The notes: generated by a model not told the origin, from the sequence alone. A stretch of 64,000 nt of DNA from Pseudonocardia parietis (GCF_017876315.1 NZ_JAGINU010000001.1:5208001-5272000), one strand, 5' to 3'. Counted from the stretch's first letter, positions 50,218 to 59,475 are shown. Translations and numbers: made by a program.

Positions 50218-50742
50218 TCAGCGCCAGCCGTACCGGGACCGCAGCTGCTCGGCAACCCGATCGAAGCGGTTCCGGTCCAGCACAGCGCCCTCGCGGCGGA
50301 TGCCGTGCTCGTCGACCTCGAGCACCCGGTCCAGCCGGATGTAGGAGTCGCGCCCCTCCCGGTCCCACGCCCCGGAGCCGATACCGACCCAGTCCGGGTC
50401 ACCGGACCGCCGGTCCTGGCTGGACAGCATCAGGCCGAGCAGCTCGCCGCCGGAACGCCCGACGACCAGCAGCGGGCGGTCCTTGCCCTGGCCCGCGTCC
50501 TCCTCGTAGGGCACCCAGGTCCAGACGATCTCGCCCGGGTCCGCGGCACCGTCCGGCTCCGGCGCGTAGACGATCTCCCGGGCACGGTCGCCGGTGGGTG
50601 CGGTGCGCACGTGTGCGGCGGTGCCCGTCGCCCCCGGCCGCGTCCCGGCCGGACCCGGCTGCTTCTGCTTCTGCGAGTCCTTCAGCAGCTGCACCGCCAT
50701 GTCGGCGGCCTTGCGCAGGACCGATCCCCAGTTGATCGCCAT
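50218..50742 (-). CDS. PemK/MazF-family protein without antitoxin
   Basis: A 174-residue protein. The N-terminal 45 residues (VLRKAADMAVQLLKDSQKQKQPGPAG) are a helical and linker extension; the MazF fold follows from REIVYAPEPDGAADPGEIVWTWVPYEEDAGQGKDRPLLVVGRSGG to the C-terminus YIRLDRVLEVDEHGIRREGAVLDRNRFDRVAEQL. No small antitoxin gene lies on either side: upstream is the cupin gene, which diverges. Such single PemK/MazF proteins are common in actinobacteria, and endoribonuclease activity is not assured. Confidence 0.83.
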   Translation of the reverse strand: MAINWGSVLRKAADMAVQLLKDSQKQKQPGPAGTRPGATGTAAHVRTAPTGDRAREIVYAPEPDGAADPGEIVWTWVPYEEDAGQGKDRPLLVVGRSGGELLGLMLSSQDRRSGDPDWVGIGSGAWDREGRDSYIRLDRVLEVDEHGIRREGAVLDRNRFDRVAEQLRSRYGWR

Positions 50743-50866
50743 GGCGGTCAGCCTGCCGCACCCGCGCCCGGCGGCGTGCGCCAGGGCGGGCACGCGACCG
50801 CACCGGTGCGCGCGGGGCCCCGAACTGGGATCCTGATCGGACAGGTCCGATCGAGGAGGAGACACC

Positions 50867-51202
50867 GTGGAGATCGTGTCGTTGACCGCGGAGGCCGACC
50901 GTCAGCTCGTGCTCGCCCGCGAGGCGCGCAGCGGCCGCGCCGCACACACCGTCCGCGGCGCACACGACCTCGTGCTGCGCCAGACGCTCATCGCGCTGGC
51001 CGCCGGACGCGAGCTCGCCGAGCACGACAGCCCCGGGGAGGCGACCCTGCAGGTGCTGCGCGGCCGGGTCCGGCTGGTCGCGGGCGACGACACGGTCGAG
51101 GGCAGCGCCGGCGACCTGCTGACGATCCCGCCCCGGCGGCACGCACTGCTCGCCCTCGACGACGCGGCCGTGCTGCTCACCGTCGCCGACGAGCTGTCCT
51201 GA
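50867..51202 (+). CDS. Small cupin-domain protein
   Basis: A 111-residue single cupin barrel: LRQTLIALAAGRELAEHDSPGEATLQVLRGRVRLVAGDDTVEGSAGDLLTIPPRRHALLALDDAAVLLTV. Metal residues of cupin motif 1 (His/Glu in EHDSPGEATLQVL) and motif 2 (PRRHALLALDD) are partly present. The GTG is preceded by GAGGAGGAGACACC, an excellent site. Function unknown; often such cupins sense or stabilise small molecules. It diverges from the PemK/MazF gene. Confidence 0.85.
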   Translation: MEIVSLTAEADRQLVLAREARSGRAAHTVRGAHDLVLRQTLIALAAGRELAEHDSPGEATLQVLRGRVRLVAGDDTVEGSAGDLLTIPPRRHALLALDDAAVLLTVADELS

Positions 51203-51250
51203 GCGCTGTCCTGAGCGCGGCCCCCGCACCCCGGACCGCCCCGCGCACGA

Positions 51251-51285
51251 ACCGGCCCCGCACGCCGTGGGCGTACGGGGCCGGT
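51251..51285. terminator. Strong bidirectional terminator between cupin gene and trxA
   Basis: ACCGGCCCCG and CGGGGCCGGT pair perfectly over 10 bp; inside them ACGCC and GGCGT add five more pairs across one C/A mismatch, closing on the loop GTG. It lies midway between two convergent stop codons and has no U-run, as is usual in high-GC actinobacteria. Confidence 0.8.
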
Positions 51286-51307
51286 GGTGGTCGCGGGGAC
51301 AGGCGGG

Positions 51308-51694
51308 TCAGGCCTGCTCGCCCTCCTCCTGCTTCTCCTGCTCGGCGACGGCGGCCTTCACCTCGTCCATGTCGACGGACTTGACCTGGCCGATCAGGTC
51401 CTCCAGGGCTTCGGCGGGCAGCGCGCCGGGCTCGGAGTAGAGGACGACACCGTCACGGACGGCCATGACGGTCGGGATCGAGGAGATCCCGAACGCCCCG
51501 GCCAGGTCCTGCTGCGCCTCGGTGTCGACCTTGCCGAAGGTCACGTCCTGGTGCTGCTCGGACGCCGCGTCGTAGACGGGCGCGAACTGCTTGCACGGCC
51601 CGCACCAGGACGCCCAGAAGTCGATCAGGACGGTCGCCCCGGGCGAGCCCACGACGTCGTTGAAGTTGTCGGTGGTCAGTTCCACGGTGGCCAT
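51308..51694 (-). CDS. trxA: Thioredoxin
   Basis: Thiol-disulfide reductase of 128 residues. The active site is WCGPC with Cys31 and Cys34, preceded by VLIDFWASW and followed by the cis-Pro in SSIPTVMAV. The C-terminal tail is longer than in classical TrxA and highly acidic (DEVKAAVAEQEKQEEGEQA). The ATG at 51694 begins MATVELT. It lies 64 nt after the SulP gene on the same strand. Confidence 0.94.
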   Translation of the reverse strand: MATVELTTDNFNDVVGSPGATVLIDFWASWCGPCKQFAPVYDAASEQHQDVTFGKVDTEAQQDLAGAFGISSIPTVMAVRDGVVLYSEPGALPAEALEDLIGQVKSVDMDEVKAAVAEQEKQEEGEQA

Positions 51695-51758
51695 AAGGGG
51701 GGCAACGAGCCGGGTCCGGGCGTTGTTCCCGGGGCGTGTGGCCCGATCGGGCGAGGCC

Positions 51759-53315
51759 TCACACCGCCGCATCCGACGCCCGGCCGCGATGCGGCTCGAT
51801 CACGTGGACGGCGCCGCCGGTGCCCTCGTGCCGCGCCTTCCAGGCCTGCAGGTGGTCGTGGGCGGCGTGGTCGAGGTAGTCGGTGGCCAGCCGCACGGTG
51901 ACGTCGGTGCCGCGCGGCACCGAGTCCAGCTCGCGCGCCAGGCGCGGGACGGCCAGGAAGCTCACCGAACCCTCGACGACCAGCTCGTAGCCGCCGTCGG
52001 CGTCGCACTCCAGGTGCGGGCGGGACCGCACGGCCCGCCACAGCAGCATCAGCCCGGCCAGCACCAGACCGGCCAGCACGCCCTCGAGCAGGTTCAGGAC
52101 GACCACCCCGGCCAGGGTGACGCCGTAGATGGGCAGCTCACCGTGGGTGCGCGCCGTCCGGATGTCGGCCGGCTTGATCAGTCCGGCGCCCATCACGACC
52201 AGCAGCCCGGCCAGCGCTGCCATCGGGATCAGCTCGATGATGCCGACCAGCACGATCGCGAACAGCGCGATCCAGAGACCGTGCAGCACGGCCGAGGCCC
52301 GGGTCCGGGCACCGGCGTTCACGTTGGCCGCGGACCGGACGATCACGCCGGTGACCGGCAGGCCGCCGACCATGCCGGAGACGGTGTTCGCGGCACCCTG
52401 GCCGAGCAGCTCGCGGTCGGCGTCGGTACGGATACCCGGCTTCATCCGCTCGACCGCGACCGCCGACAGCAGCGACTCGACACTGGCGATCAGGGCGACG
52501 GTCAGCATGCCCCCGAGCACGCCCGCCCAGTCCGACTCCGGCAGCAGCGGTGTCGACAGCGCGTCCAGCAGCGAGCCCCCCAGCTCGACCCGGACTACGT
52601 CGGTGAAGGGCAGCGCGACGACGGTGGCCAGCACGACGGCGACCAGCGCCGCCGGCACCACGGTGATCCTCGCCGGCAGCCGGTGCCAGCTCAGCATGAC
52701 ACCGACGACCAGGGCGCCGAGCATCAGCGCCGGCCAGGAGACGTCGGCGATCGAGCCGGGCAGCGCGGCCATCGAGGCGACACCGCCGGTCTGGGACTCG
52801 CCACCGAGCACCACGTTGATCTGCCCGAGGGCGATGGTGGCACCGATGCCGGCGAGCATGCCGTGCACGACGGCGGGCGGGATCGCCTGCGCGAAGCGGG
52901 CGAGCCGGGTGAGGCCGAAGACGATCTGCAGGACGCCGGCGCCCGCGGTGATGAGGCAGGTGGTCTCCCAGCCGAACCGGGCGACCAGCTCGGCGACGAC
53001 GACGGTGAGCCCGGCCGCCGGTCCGGAGACCTGCAGCGGTGAGCCGCCGAGCAGGCCGGCGACGACGGCACCGACGACGGCGGCGACGAGGCCCGCGAGG
53101 ATCGGGGCGCCGGAGGCGACGGCGATGCCGAGCGAGAGCGGCACCGCGACCAGGAAGACGACGATCGAGGCCGAGAAGTCGGCCCGTGCGTGCGGGAAGC
53201 CCCGGCCCGGCGGGGAGTGCTCGCCCCGGCCGGACTCGGCCGGCGCGTGCTCGTCCTGGGTGGTGCGGACGGGACTGGTGTTGCTGATGTTCTTGGAGTG
53301 ATGAGACGGATGCAC
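51759..53315 (-). CDS. SulP-family anion transporter with STAS domain
   Basis: A 518-residue transporter of ten to twelve helices in the SulP (sulfate/bicarbonate) family. N-terminal residues 1-40 are hydrophilic; the first spans have DFSASIVVFLVAVPLSLGIAVASGAPILAGLVAAVVGAVVAGLLGGSPLQVSGPAAGLTVVVAELV with the conserved GGS-Q-SGPAA substrate site. A STAS domain closes the protein (ELVVEGSVSFLAVPRLARELDSVPRGTDVTVRLATDYLDHAAHDHLQAW). The GTG at 53315 follows GAGG. The STAS sequence and short N-terminus resemble SulP bicarbonate-type transporters, but sulfate is not excluded. Confidence 0.93.
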   Translation of the reverse strand: MHPSHHSKNISNTSPVRTTQDEHAPAESGRGEHSPPGRGFPHARADFSASIVVFLVAVPLSLGIAVASGAPILAGLVAAVVGAVVAGLLGGSPLQVSGPAAGLTVVVAELVARFGWETTCLITAGAGVLQIVFGLTRLARFAQAIPPAVVHGMLAGIGATIALGQINVVLGGESQTGGVASMAALPGSIADVSWPALMLGALVVGVMLSWHRLPARITVVPAALVAVVLATVVALPFTDVVRVELGGSLLDALSTPLLPESDWAGVLGGMLTVALIASVESLLSAVAVERMKPGIRTDADRELLGQGAANTVSGMVGGLPVTGVIVRSAANVNAGARTRASAVLHGLWIALFAIVLVGIIELIPMAALAGLLVVMGAGLIKPADIRTARTHGELPIYGVTLAGVVVLNLLEGVLAGLVLAGLMLLWRAVRSRPHLECDADGGYELVVEGSVSFLAVPRLARELDSVPRGTDVTVRLATDYLDHAAHDHLQAWKARHEGTGGAVHVIEPHRGRASDAAV

Positions 53316-53637
53316 CGGTTCCTCCGTGGTCGGTCCGTGGGGCGCCGAGCCGCGACGGTGCGGCCGGCGGGAGCGGGCCGGCCGGCGCCACCGCGCGCAC
53401 GAGCCCCGGCCCTTCGTCGGCCCACGGAAACGGACCCCGATGAGAAGCCTTCTCATCGATCCGGCCACGCACGACGAAACAGCCGGTCAGGATCGTTCAC
53501 CCGCGCGTAACGTGATCGGGAGCACACGAAAGTGCACCCGGTCCGGTTGGCCCGCACCGGCCGCCGCCCGCGCACCGCAGGGTCCGCAGGCGGTCACGGT
53601 GGGCCACCGTGGTCCCGGGCTCTACGCTGGCCCGACC
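53316..53637. other. Intergenic gap with a 21-bp palindrome (53438-53458)
   Basis: The 322-bp divergent gap between the SulP gene and paaX holds promoters for both. CGATGAGAAG and CTTCTCATCG at 53438-53458 form a perfect palindrome around one C, 123 bp upstream of the SulP start. The paaX side has TACGCT (53623-53628) ten bases before its ATG, suggesting a very short leader. No gene was recognised in the gap. Confidence 0.5.
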
Positions 53638-54534
53638 ATGGCCACCCCGTTCCACGTCCCCGCAGCCGACCCCGACCCGGACACTTCGGACGGCTCCGCA
53701 CTGCGCCGCCGCGAGCTCGGTCAGGCCTCCGCCCGCTCGCTGCTGCTCACCGTGCTCGGCGAGTTCGTGCTGCCGGCCGGCGAGCCGGTGTGGACGCGGG
53801 CGCTGCTGGAGGTGCTCGGCGCGCTCGGAGTGGAGTCCAAGTCGGCGCGCCAGGCACTGGCCCGCACCGCGGCCGAGGGCATGCTGAGCTCCGACCGGGA
53901 CGGCAGGCGGGTGCGGTGGTCGCTGACCCCGGCCGGGGAGCAGCTGCTGTCCGAGGGCACCGCGCGGATCTACGGGTTCGGGACACCCGCCACCGAGTGG
54001 GACGGCCGGTGGCTGGTGCTGCTCGCGAGCGTCCCGGAGTCCCGGCGACGACTGCGGCACCGGCTGCGGACCCGGCTGGCCTGGGCGGGGCTCGGCTCCC
54101 CGGCGCCGGGGGTGTGGGTCTCCCCCGACCCGGGCAAGGAACCGCAGGTCGCCGCGGTGCTCGACGAGCTGGACCTGCGCGGGATGAGCAGCTCGTTCGT
54201 CGGGCGCTACGGCGGCATCGGGCGCCCGAGCGACGTCGTCGCCCAGGCCTGGGAGCTGGACCGGGTCGAGCAGGCCTACCACGAGTTCCTCGACGAGTTC
54301 GGGCCCGAGCTCGACCGTGCCGACACCGGCGACGGCGGCGGTGATGTCCTCGCCAACCAGGTCCGCCTCGTGCACGCCTGGCGGCGGTTCCCGTTCCTGG
54401 ACCCGGAGCTGCCGACCGAGCTGCTGCCCGAACAGTGGGCCGGCGTCCGGGCCGCGGAGCTGTTCGCCACCCTGCACGCCCGCTGGGACGCGCCCGCCCG
54501 CGCCCGCTGGGCCGAGCTCACCGGCGTTCCCTGA
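53638..54534 (+). CDS. paaX: PaaX-family transcriptional repressor
   Basis: Repressor of the phenylacetyl-CoA type, 298 residues. The N-terminal winged helix is ARSLLLTVLGEFVLPAGEPVWTRALLEVLGALGVESKSARQALARTAAEGMLSSDRDGRRVRWSLTPAGEQLL (about 30-105), followed by the PaaX central domain with WDGRWLVLLASVPESRRRLRHRLRTRLAWAGLGSPAPGVWVSPDP and a C-terminal helical domain (RLVHAWRRFPFLDPELPTELLPEQWAGVRAAELFATLHARW). It converges on an enoyl-CoA hydratase gene. The true target operon is not in the window. Confidence 0.91.
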   Translation: MATPFHVPAADPDPDTSDGSALRRRELGQASARSLLLTVLGEFVLPAGEPVWTRALLEVLGALGVESKSARQALARTAAEGMLSSDRDGRRVRWSLTPAGEQLLSEGTARIYGFGTPATEWDGRWLVLLASVPESRRRLRHRLRTRLAWAGLGSPAPGVWVSPDPGKEPQVAAVLDELDLRGMSSSFVGRYGGIGRPSDVVAQAWELDRVEQAYHEFLDEFGPELDRADTGDGGGDVLANQVRLVHAWRRFPFLDPELPTELLPEQWAGVRAAELFATLHARWDAPARARWAELTGVP

Positions 54535-54562
54535 GGCTGAGCGGCCGGCGCCCCGGCGACGG

Positions 54563-55387
54563 TCACCGGCCCTGGTAGGTCGCCTTCCCGGGGCCGTCGG
54601 TGAGGAACGAGGACACGGCCCCCCGCAGGTCGTCGGTGCCGAACAGCGCTCCGGAGATCTGCGGCGTCACCGCGTCCGCCGCCCGCACGCCGTCCCGCAC
54701 CGCGGTGGAGACGATCCGCTTCGTCGCACCGTGCGCGACCGTCGGGCCCTGCGCCAGGCGGTGGGCGAAGGCGCGGGCGGCGTCGGCGAAGCCGTCGTCG
54801 GGCAGCACCCGGTTCACCACGCCCCACTCGTGGAGCACCGCGGCCGGATAGCGCTCCCCGGTCAGGACGAGCTCCTTGGCCCGGGCCGGACCGGCCCGCT
54901 CGGCGAGGCGCTGCGGACCGCCCATCGACGGCGTGAGCCCGACGACGATCTCGACCAGCCCGAAGGAGGCCTGCTCGGCGGCCAGCAGGAGATCGCAGGC
55001 CAGTGCCAGCTCGAAGGCCGCGGTGAGGGTCAGCCCGTGCGCCGCGAAGACGGTCGGGACCGGGAGGTCCTCCAGGGTGTGGGCCACCCGCAGCAGCCGG
55101 GACCACAGCGCGGTGCCCTGCCCGACCGGGTCGGGCCCCTCAGCGATATCCCGGAACGCGTGCACGTCGACGCCGCCGGAGACGACCCGGCCCCGTGCCT
55201 CGATCAGGACCGCGCGGGCCCGGTCCGGCCGGCCCGGCGCGGTGAGGTCGGCGAGCGTGGCGACCGCCGCCTCGAAACCGGCGAACACGGTGTCGTCGAA
55301 CAAGTTCAGCGGTGGCCGGTCGAGCACGACGACGGCGACGTCGCCGTCCCGCTCGACGCGGACGGGAGGGTGGTCTGCGGTGGACAT
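54563..55387 (-). CDS. Enoyl-CoA hydratase/isomerase family protein
   Basis: Crotonase-fold enzyme of 274 residues. The N-terminal RDGDVAVVVLDRPPLNLFDD and the CoA-binding and oxyanion part (PTVFAAHGLTLTAAFELALACDLLLAAEQASFGLVEIVVGLTPSMGGPQRLAERAGPARAKELVLTGERYPA) are typical. The usual first Glu of hydratases appears within AAFELALACD and the second region has GLVEIVVGL, so hydratase or isomerase activity is likely. Substrate unknown; being convergent with paaX it could belong to fatty or phenylacetyl catabolism. Confidence 0.87.
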   Translation of the reverse strand: MSTADHPPVRVERDGDVAVVVLDRPPLNLFDDTVFAGFEAAVATLADLTAPGRPDRARAVLIEARGRVVSGGVDVHAFRDIAEGPDPVGQGTALWSRLLRVAHTLEDLPVPTVFAAHGLTLTAAFELALACDLLLAAEQASFGLVEIVVGLTPSMGGPQRLAERAGPARAKELVLTGERYPAAVLHEWGVVNRVLPDDGFADAARAFAHRLAQGPTVAHGATKRIVSTAVRDGVRAADAVTPQISGALFGTDDLRGAVSSFLTDGPGKATYQGR

Positions 55388-55472
55388 GTCGATGCCCCGT
55401 TCTCCTCGTGGTCGCGCGGACTTCTCGCGCGGACGACCCGCTCAGCGCAGAGGTTCGTTCCGCAAGCTTCTC

Positions 55473-58400
55473 TCAGCCCAGGCAGCCCGGGCCGAGCAGT
55501 GTCTTCAGGTCGCCCATCAACGCCGATGTGTGCATCACCTTCAGCGAGTCGTCCAGCTTCAGGGCGGTGATCTTGCTGCCGTAGACCAGGGACAGGTGCA
55601 CCTCGGAGGTGCCCGGGTGGTGGGTCAGCACCTCCTTGAGCTTGGAGACCCGCTCCGGTGTGCACTGGTCGGTACGCAGGCTCACCCGGATCGGCAGCCC
55701 GCCCTCCCCCGCGGCGGCCAGCTCGGGCACCGCCAGGTCGTTGGCGATCAGCGAGACGCGGTCGTCGCGCTTGTTCACCCGCGCCTTGACCAGCACGATC
55801 GCGTCCTCGGCGACGTCCACCCCGACCACCTGGTACGAGCGCGGGAAGAACAGCACCTCGATGCCACCGGCGAGGTCCTCGATCTGCGCGGACGCCCAGG
55901 GCTCACCGTTCTTGTTCACCCGGCGGTTCACGTTCGCGAGGATGCCGCCGACCGTGACCTGCGCGCCCTCGGCGACCGAGCCCTCGACGATGTCGGCGAT
56001 CGAGGTGTCCGCCTTCGCGGCGAGCGCCTGCTCGAGGCCCTGCAGCGGGTGCCCGGACACGTACAGCCCGAGCATCTCCCGCTCGACGGCGAGCTTGTGC
56101 TTGGTGTCCCACTCCTCCTCGGGGACCTTCACGTCAAAGATGCCACCGAGCTCGTCACCGCCGTCGCCGCCCGAGCCGTCCATCGACCCGAACAGGTCGA
56201 ACTGGCCCATCGACGCGGCCTTCTTCGTGCTCATCACCGCGTCGATCGCGTCGGCATGCACCAGCAGCAGACCCTTGCGGGTGTGGCCCAGCGAGTCGAA
56301 CGCGCCCGCCTTGATCAGCGACTCGACGACCTTCTTGTTGCAGACCACCGCGTCGACCTTGCGCAGGAAGTCGGAGAAGTCGGCGAAGTTCCCCTTCTCC
56401 CGGCGCGCGGCGACGATCGCGTCGACGACGTTGTGCCCGACGTTGCGGATGCCGCCGAGGCCGAACCGGATGTCGGTGCCGACCGGGGCGAAGTTGCGGA
56501 CCGAGTCGTTGACGTCCGGTGGGAGCACCGTGATGCCCATCCGGCGGCACTCGGCCAGGTAGACCGCGGCCTTGTCCTTGTCGTCGCGGACCGACGTCAG
56601 CACCGCGGCCATGTACTCGGCCGGGTAGTTCGCCTTGAGGTACGCCGTCCAGTACGACACCACGCCGTACGCGGCGGAGTGCGCGCGGTTGAACGCGTAG
56701 TCGGAGAAGGGGAGCAGGATGTCCCAGAGCGTCTTGACCGCGGCCTCGGAGTAGCCGTTCTCCTTCATCCCGCCGGCGAAGGTGACGTACTCCTTGTCCA
56801 GGATCTCCTTCTTCTTCTTGCCCATCGCCCGGCGGAGCAGGTCCGCCTGGCCGAGGGAGTACCCGGCCAGGGCCTGGGCGATCGCCATGACCTGTTCCTG
56901 GTAGACGATCAGGCCGAACGTCTCACCCAGCACATCCTTGAGCGGCTCGGCCAGCTCCGGGTGGATCGGCGAGATCTCCTGCCGGCCGTTCTTGCGGTCG
57001 GCGTAGTCGTTGTGCGCGTTCGCGCCCATCGGGCCGGGCCGGTAGAGCGCGCCGACCGCGGAGATGTGCTCGAACTCGCTCGGCGCCATCCGGCGCAGCA
57101 GGTCCCGCATCGGGCCGCCGTCGAGCTGGAACACCCCGAGCGTGTCCCCGCGGGAGAGCAGCTCGTAGGTGGTGGCGTCGTCCAGCTCGACCTGGTCGAG
57201 ATCGACCGCGGGCTTGCCGTTGAGGGTGATGTTCTCCAGGGCGTCGTCGAGGATCGTGAGGTTGCGCAGCCCCAGGAAGTCCATCTTGAGCAGACCGATG
57301 GTCTCGCAGACGCCCATGTCGAACTGGGTGATGACCGCGCCGTCGGACTCGCGCCGCTGGATCGGGATGACGTCGATCAGGGGCGTCGACGACATGATCA
57401 CGCCGGCCGCGTGCACACCCCACTGCCGCTTGAGGCCCTCCAGGCCCCGCGCGGTGTCGACGATCTCCTTGACCTGCGGGTCCACCTCGTAGAGCGAGCG
57501 AACCTCGGTGGCCTCGGAGTACCGCTTGTGCGACGGGTCGAAGATGCCCGAGAGCGGGATGTCCTTGCCCATGACGGCGGGCGGCATGGCCTTGGAGATC
57601 CGGTCGGCGACCGAGTAGCCGGGCTGGCCGTAGAGCACCCGCGCCGAGTCCTTGATCGCGGCCTTCGCCTTGATCGTGGAGTAGGTGATGATCTGGGCGA
57701 TCCGGTCCTCGCCGTACTTCTCGGTAACGTAGCGGATCATCTCGCCGCGCCGGCGCTCGTCGAAGTCCATGTCGATGTCGGGCATGGACACGCGGTCCGG
57801 GTTGAGGAACCGCTCGAAGATCAGCTTGTGCCGGATCGGGTCGAGGTCGGTGATGCCCAGGACGTAGGCGACCAGCGACCCGGCCGCCGAGCCACGGCCG
57901 GGGCCGCACCGAATGCCGACCGACTTGGCGTGCCGGATGAGGTCCGCGGTCACCAGGAAGTAGCCGGGGTAGCCCATCTTGATGATGACGCCGACCTCGT
58001 AGTTGGCCTGCGTCCGGTACCGCTCGGTGACGCCGTTCGGGAACCGCTGGTGCAGGCCCCGCTCGACCTCCTTGATCAGCCAGGACTCCTCGGTCTCGCC
58101 CTCGGGCACCGGGGCCTTGGGCTGCAGGTCCTGCCCGGTGGTGAAGTCGACGTCGACCCGCTCGGCGACGAGCAGGGTGTTGTCGCAGGCCTCCGGGTGG
58201 ATCGGGTCCCAGAGCGCGCGCATCTCGTTCGCGGACTTGAGGTAGAAGTCCTGCGCGTCGAACTTGAACCGGTTCGGGTCGGCGAGGGTCTTCCCGGTCT
58301 GGACGCAGAGCAGCACCTCGTGCGCCTTGGTGTCGTCCGGGTAGGTGTAGTGCAGGTCGTTGGTGGCGAGCCCGGGCAGGTCGAGGCGCTTCTTCAGCGC

Positions 58401-59012
58401 GAACAGGTCCTCCTGGACCCGCTTCTCGATCTCGATCCCGTGGTCCATCAACTCGCAGAAGAAGTTGTCCTTGCCGAAGATGTCCCGGTAGTCCGACGCG
58501 GCCTGGCAGGCGCCCTCGAAGTCGTTCTGCTGGAGCAGGCGGGCGACCTCGCCGGACGGGCAGCCGGTGGTGGCGATGATCCCCTTGCCGTACTGCTCGA
58601 GGAGCTCGCGGTCCATCCGGGGCTTGTAGTAGTACCCCTCGAGGCTGGCCAGTGAGGAGAGCCGGAAGAGGTTGTGCATCCCCTCGGTGTTCTCGGCCAG
58701 CAACGTCATGTGGGTGTACATGAGGTCGGGGTTGTTCTCGCTGCCGTTGCCGAGCGCGGTGCGCTTGCGCTCGTGCCGCGATCCCGGCGCGAGGTACCCC
58801 TCCATGCCGATGATCGGCTTGATGCCCGCCGCCTTCGCCTTGCGCCAGAACTCGAAGGCGCCGTAGACGTTGCCGTGGTCGGTCATCGCGATCGCCGACA
58901 TCTCGTGCTTGGCGGCCTCGGTGAACAGGTCGTCGAGCCGTGCCGCCCCGTCGAGCATCGAGAACTCGGTATGGGTGTGCAGATGGACGAAGGAGCCTGC
59001 CCCGCTGGCCAT
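55473..59012 (-). CDS. dnaE: DNA polymerase III subunit alpha
   Basis: Replicative polymerase, 1179 residues, normal length for actinobacterial DnaE1. N-terminal PHP domain (FVHLHTHTEFSMLDGAARL, AMTDHGNVYGAF) with the His/Asp metal residues that in actinobacteria give proofreading. The polymerase core includes RCGPGRGSAAGSLVAYVLGITDLDP, the catalytic Asp pair in SMPDIDMDFDERRR, YQEQVMAIAQ and FNRAHSAAYGVVSYWTAYLKANYP. A helix-hairpin-helix and an OB domain (VTVGGILANVNRRVNKNGEPWASAQIEDLAGGIEVLFFPRSY) close it. The ATG at 59012 is 12 bases after GGAG. Confidence 0.98.
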   Translation of the reverse strand: MASGAGSFVHLHTHTEFSMLDGAARLDDLFTEAAKHEMSAIAMTDHGNVYGAFEFWRKAKAAGIKPIIGMEGYLAPGSRHERKRTALGNGSENNPDLMYTHMTLLAENTEGMHNLFRLSSLASLEGYYYKPRMDRELLEQYGKGIIATTGCPSGEVARLLQQNDFEGACQAASDYRDIFGKDNFFCELMDHGIEIEKRVQEDLFALKKRLDLPGLATNDLHYTYPDDTKAHEVLLCVQTGKTLADPNRFKFDAQDFYLKSANEMRALWDPIHPEACDNTLLVAERVDVDFTTGQDLQPKAPVPEGETEESWLIKEVERGLHQRFPNGVTERYRTQANYEVGVIIKMGYPGYFLVTADLIRHAKSVGIRCGPGRGSAAGSLVAYVLGITDLDPIRHKLIFERFLNPDRVSMPDIDMDFDERRRGEMIRYVTEKYGEDRIAQIITYSTIKAKAAIKDSARVLYGQPGYSVADRISKAMPPAVMGKDIPLSGIFDPSHKRYSEATEVRSLYEVDPQVKEIVDTARGLEGLKRQWGVHAAGVIMSSTPLIDVIPIQRRESDGAVITQFDMGVCETIGLLKMDFLGLRNLTILDDALENITLNGKPAVDLDQVELDDATTYELLSRGDTLGVFQLDGGPMRDLLRRMAPSEFEHISAVGALYRPGPMGANAHNDYADRKNGRQEISPIHPELAEPLKDVLGETFGLIVYQEQVMAIAQALAGYSLGQADLLRRAMGKKKKEILDKEYVTFAGGMKENGYSEAAVKTLWDILLPFSDYAFNRAHSAAYGVVSYWTAYLKANYPAEYMAAVLTSVRDDKDKAAVYLAECRRMGITVLPPDVNDSVRNFAPVGTDIRFGLGGIRNVGHNVVDAIVAARREKGNFADFSDFLRKVDAVVCNKKVVESLIKAGAFDSLGHTRKGLLLVHADAIDAVMSTKKAASMGQFDLFGSMDGSGGDGGDELGGIFDVKVPEEEWDTKHKLAVEREMLGLYVSGHPLQGLEQALAAKADTSIADIVEGSVAEGAQVTVGGILANVNRRVNKNGEPWASAQIEDLAGGIEVLFFPRSYQVVGVDVAEDAIVLVKARVNKRDDRVSLIANDLAVPELAAAGEGGLPIRVSLRTDQCTPERVSKLKEVLTHHPGTSEVHLSLVYGSKITALKLDDSLKVMHTSALMGDLKTLLGPGCLG

Positions 59013-59475
59013 AGGTGTTCCGTGCTCCTCTCCCGCGCCCTGGGGTGGCGCGGTGCTTCCCCGGTCGTGCAGGTCGTGCAGGTCGTGCAGGTCGTGCAGG
59101 TCGTGCAGGTCGTGCAGGTCGTGCTCGCAACGCTCGCCGCGCCCGTGGCGACGCGCGCCGTGGGCGTGCTCACCATCGATCACGGCGGCCGGCCGCGCGC
59201 GGGGCCGGCATCCCGGGCGACGCCTGGCGGGGGCCGCACGGGGTGCCGGTCGGACCCCGCTGCGGGGTCGAGCCGACCGGATCGGTGAGAGACCCAGACT
59301 AGCCGCGGGGTCCGACAGTTCCGGCGACGGCGGTGTGTCGCGCCCGACCTCGGCGTGTCGGTCCTGCTCACGGTCCCGCGGGCCGGACGACGGCGTGTCG
59401 TGCCGCCCGGACGCCGAGCACCAGGGCCCGGATGCCGCACGCGTTGCGGGGGCCGGTGCGGGAACGAGGTCCGGA
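59013..59475. other. 463-bp gene-free region upstream of dnaE
   Basis: Besides the 9-bp tandem repeat it holds a stem-loop at 59248-59278: GACCCCG and CGGGGTC (59253-59269) pair perfectly around CTG, extended by GGTCG and CGACC with a 4-base bulge. This may terminate the upstream gene or structure the dnaE leader. Translations of the region give only repetitive or arginine/proline-rich peptides, and no gene is recognised. Confidence 0.55.
59063..59125. repeat. 9-bp tandem repeat before dnaE (seven units)
   Basis: Six perfect copies of GGTCGTGCA (59063-59116) are followed by one copy ending in T (59117-59125). The array lies 51 bp upstream of the dnaE ATG, within its likely leader. As a pure short tandem repeat it should vary in copy number between strains. 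Confidence 0.95.

Noticed and set aside
50218..51202. PemK/MazF with the neighbouring cupin as a toxin-antitoxin pair
   Set aside because: The genes diverge, the second is a cupin without an antitoxin fold, and the MazF-like protein has an N-terminal extension common in stand-alone forms.
53438..53458. Fur or Zur box
   Set aside because: Only about half the positions agree with either consensus; retained as an unassigned palindrome.
54876..58655. A plus-strand frame of over 1,200 codons opposite dnaE
   Set aside because: DnaE motifs on the minus strand are unequivocal and the opposite frame has no recognisable domain.
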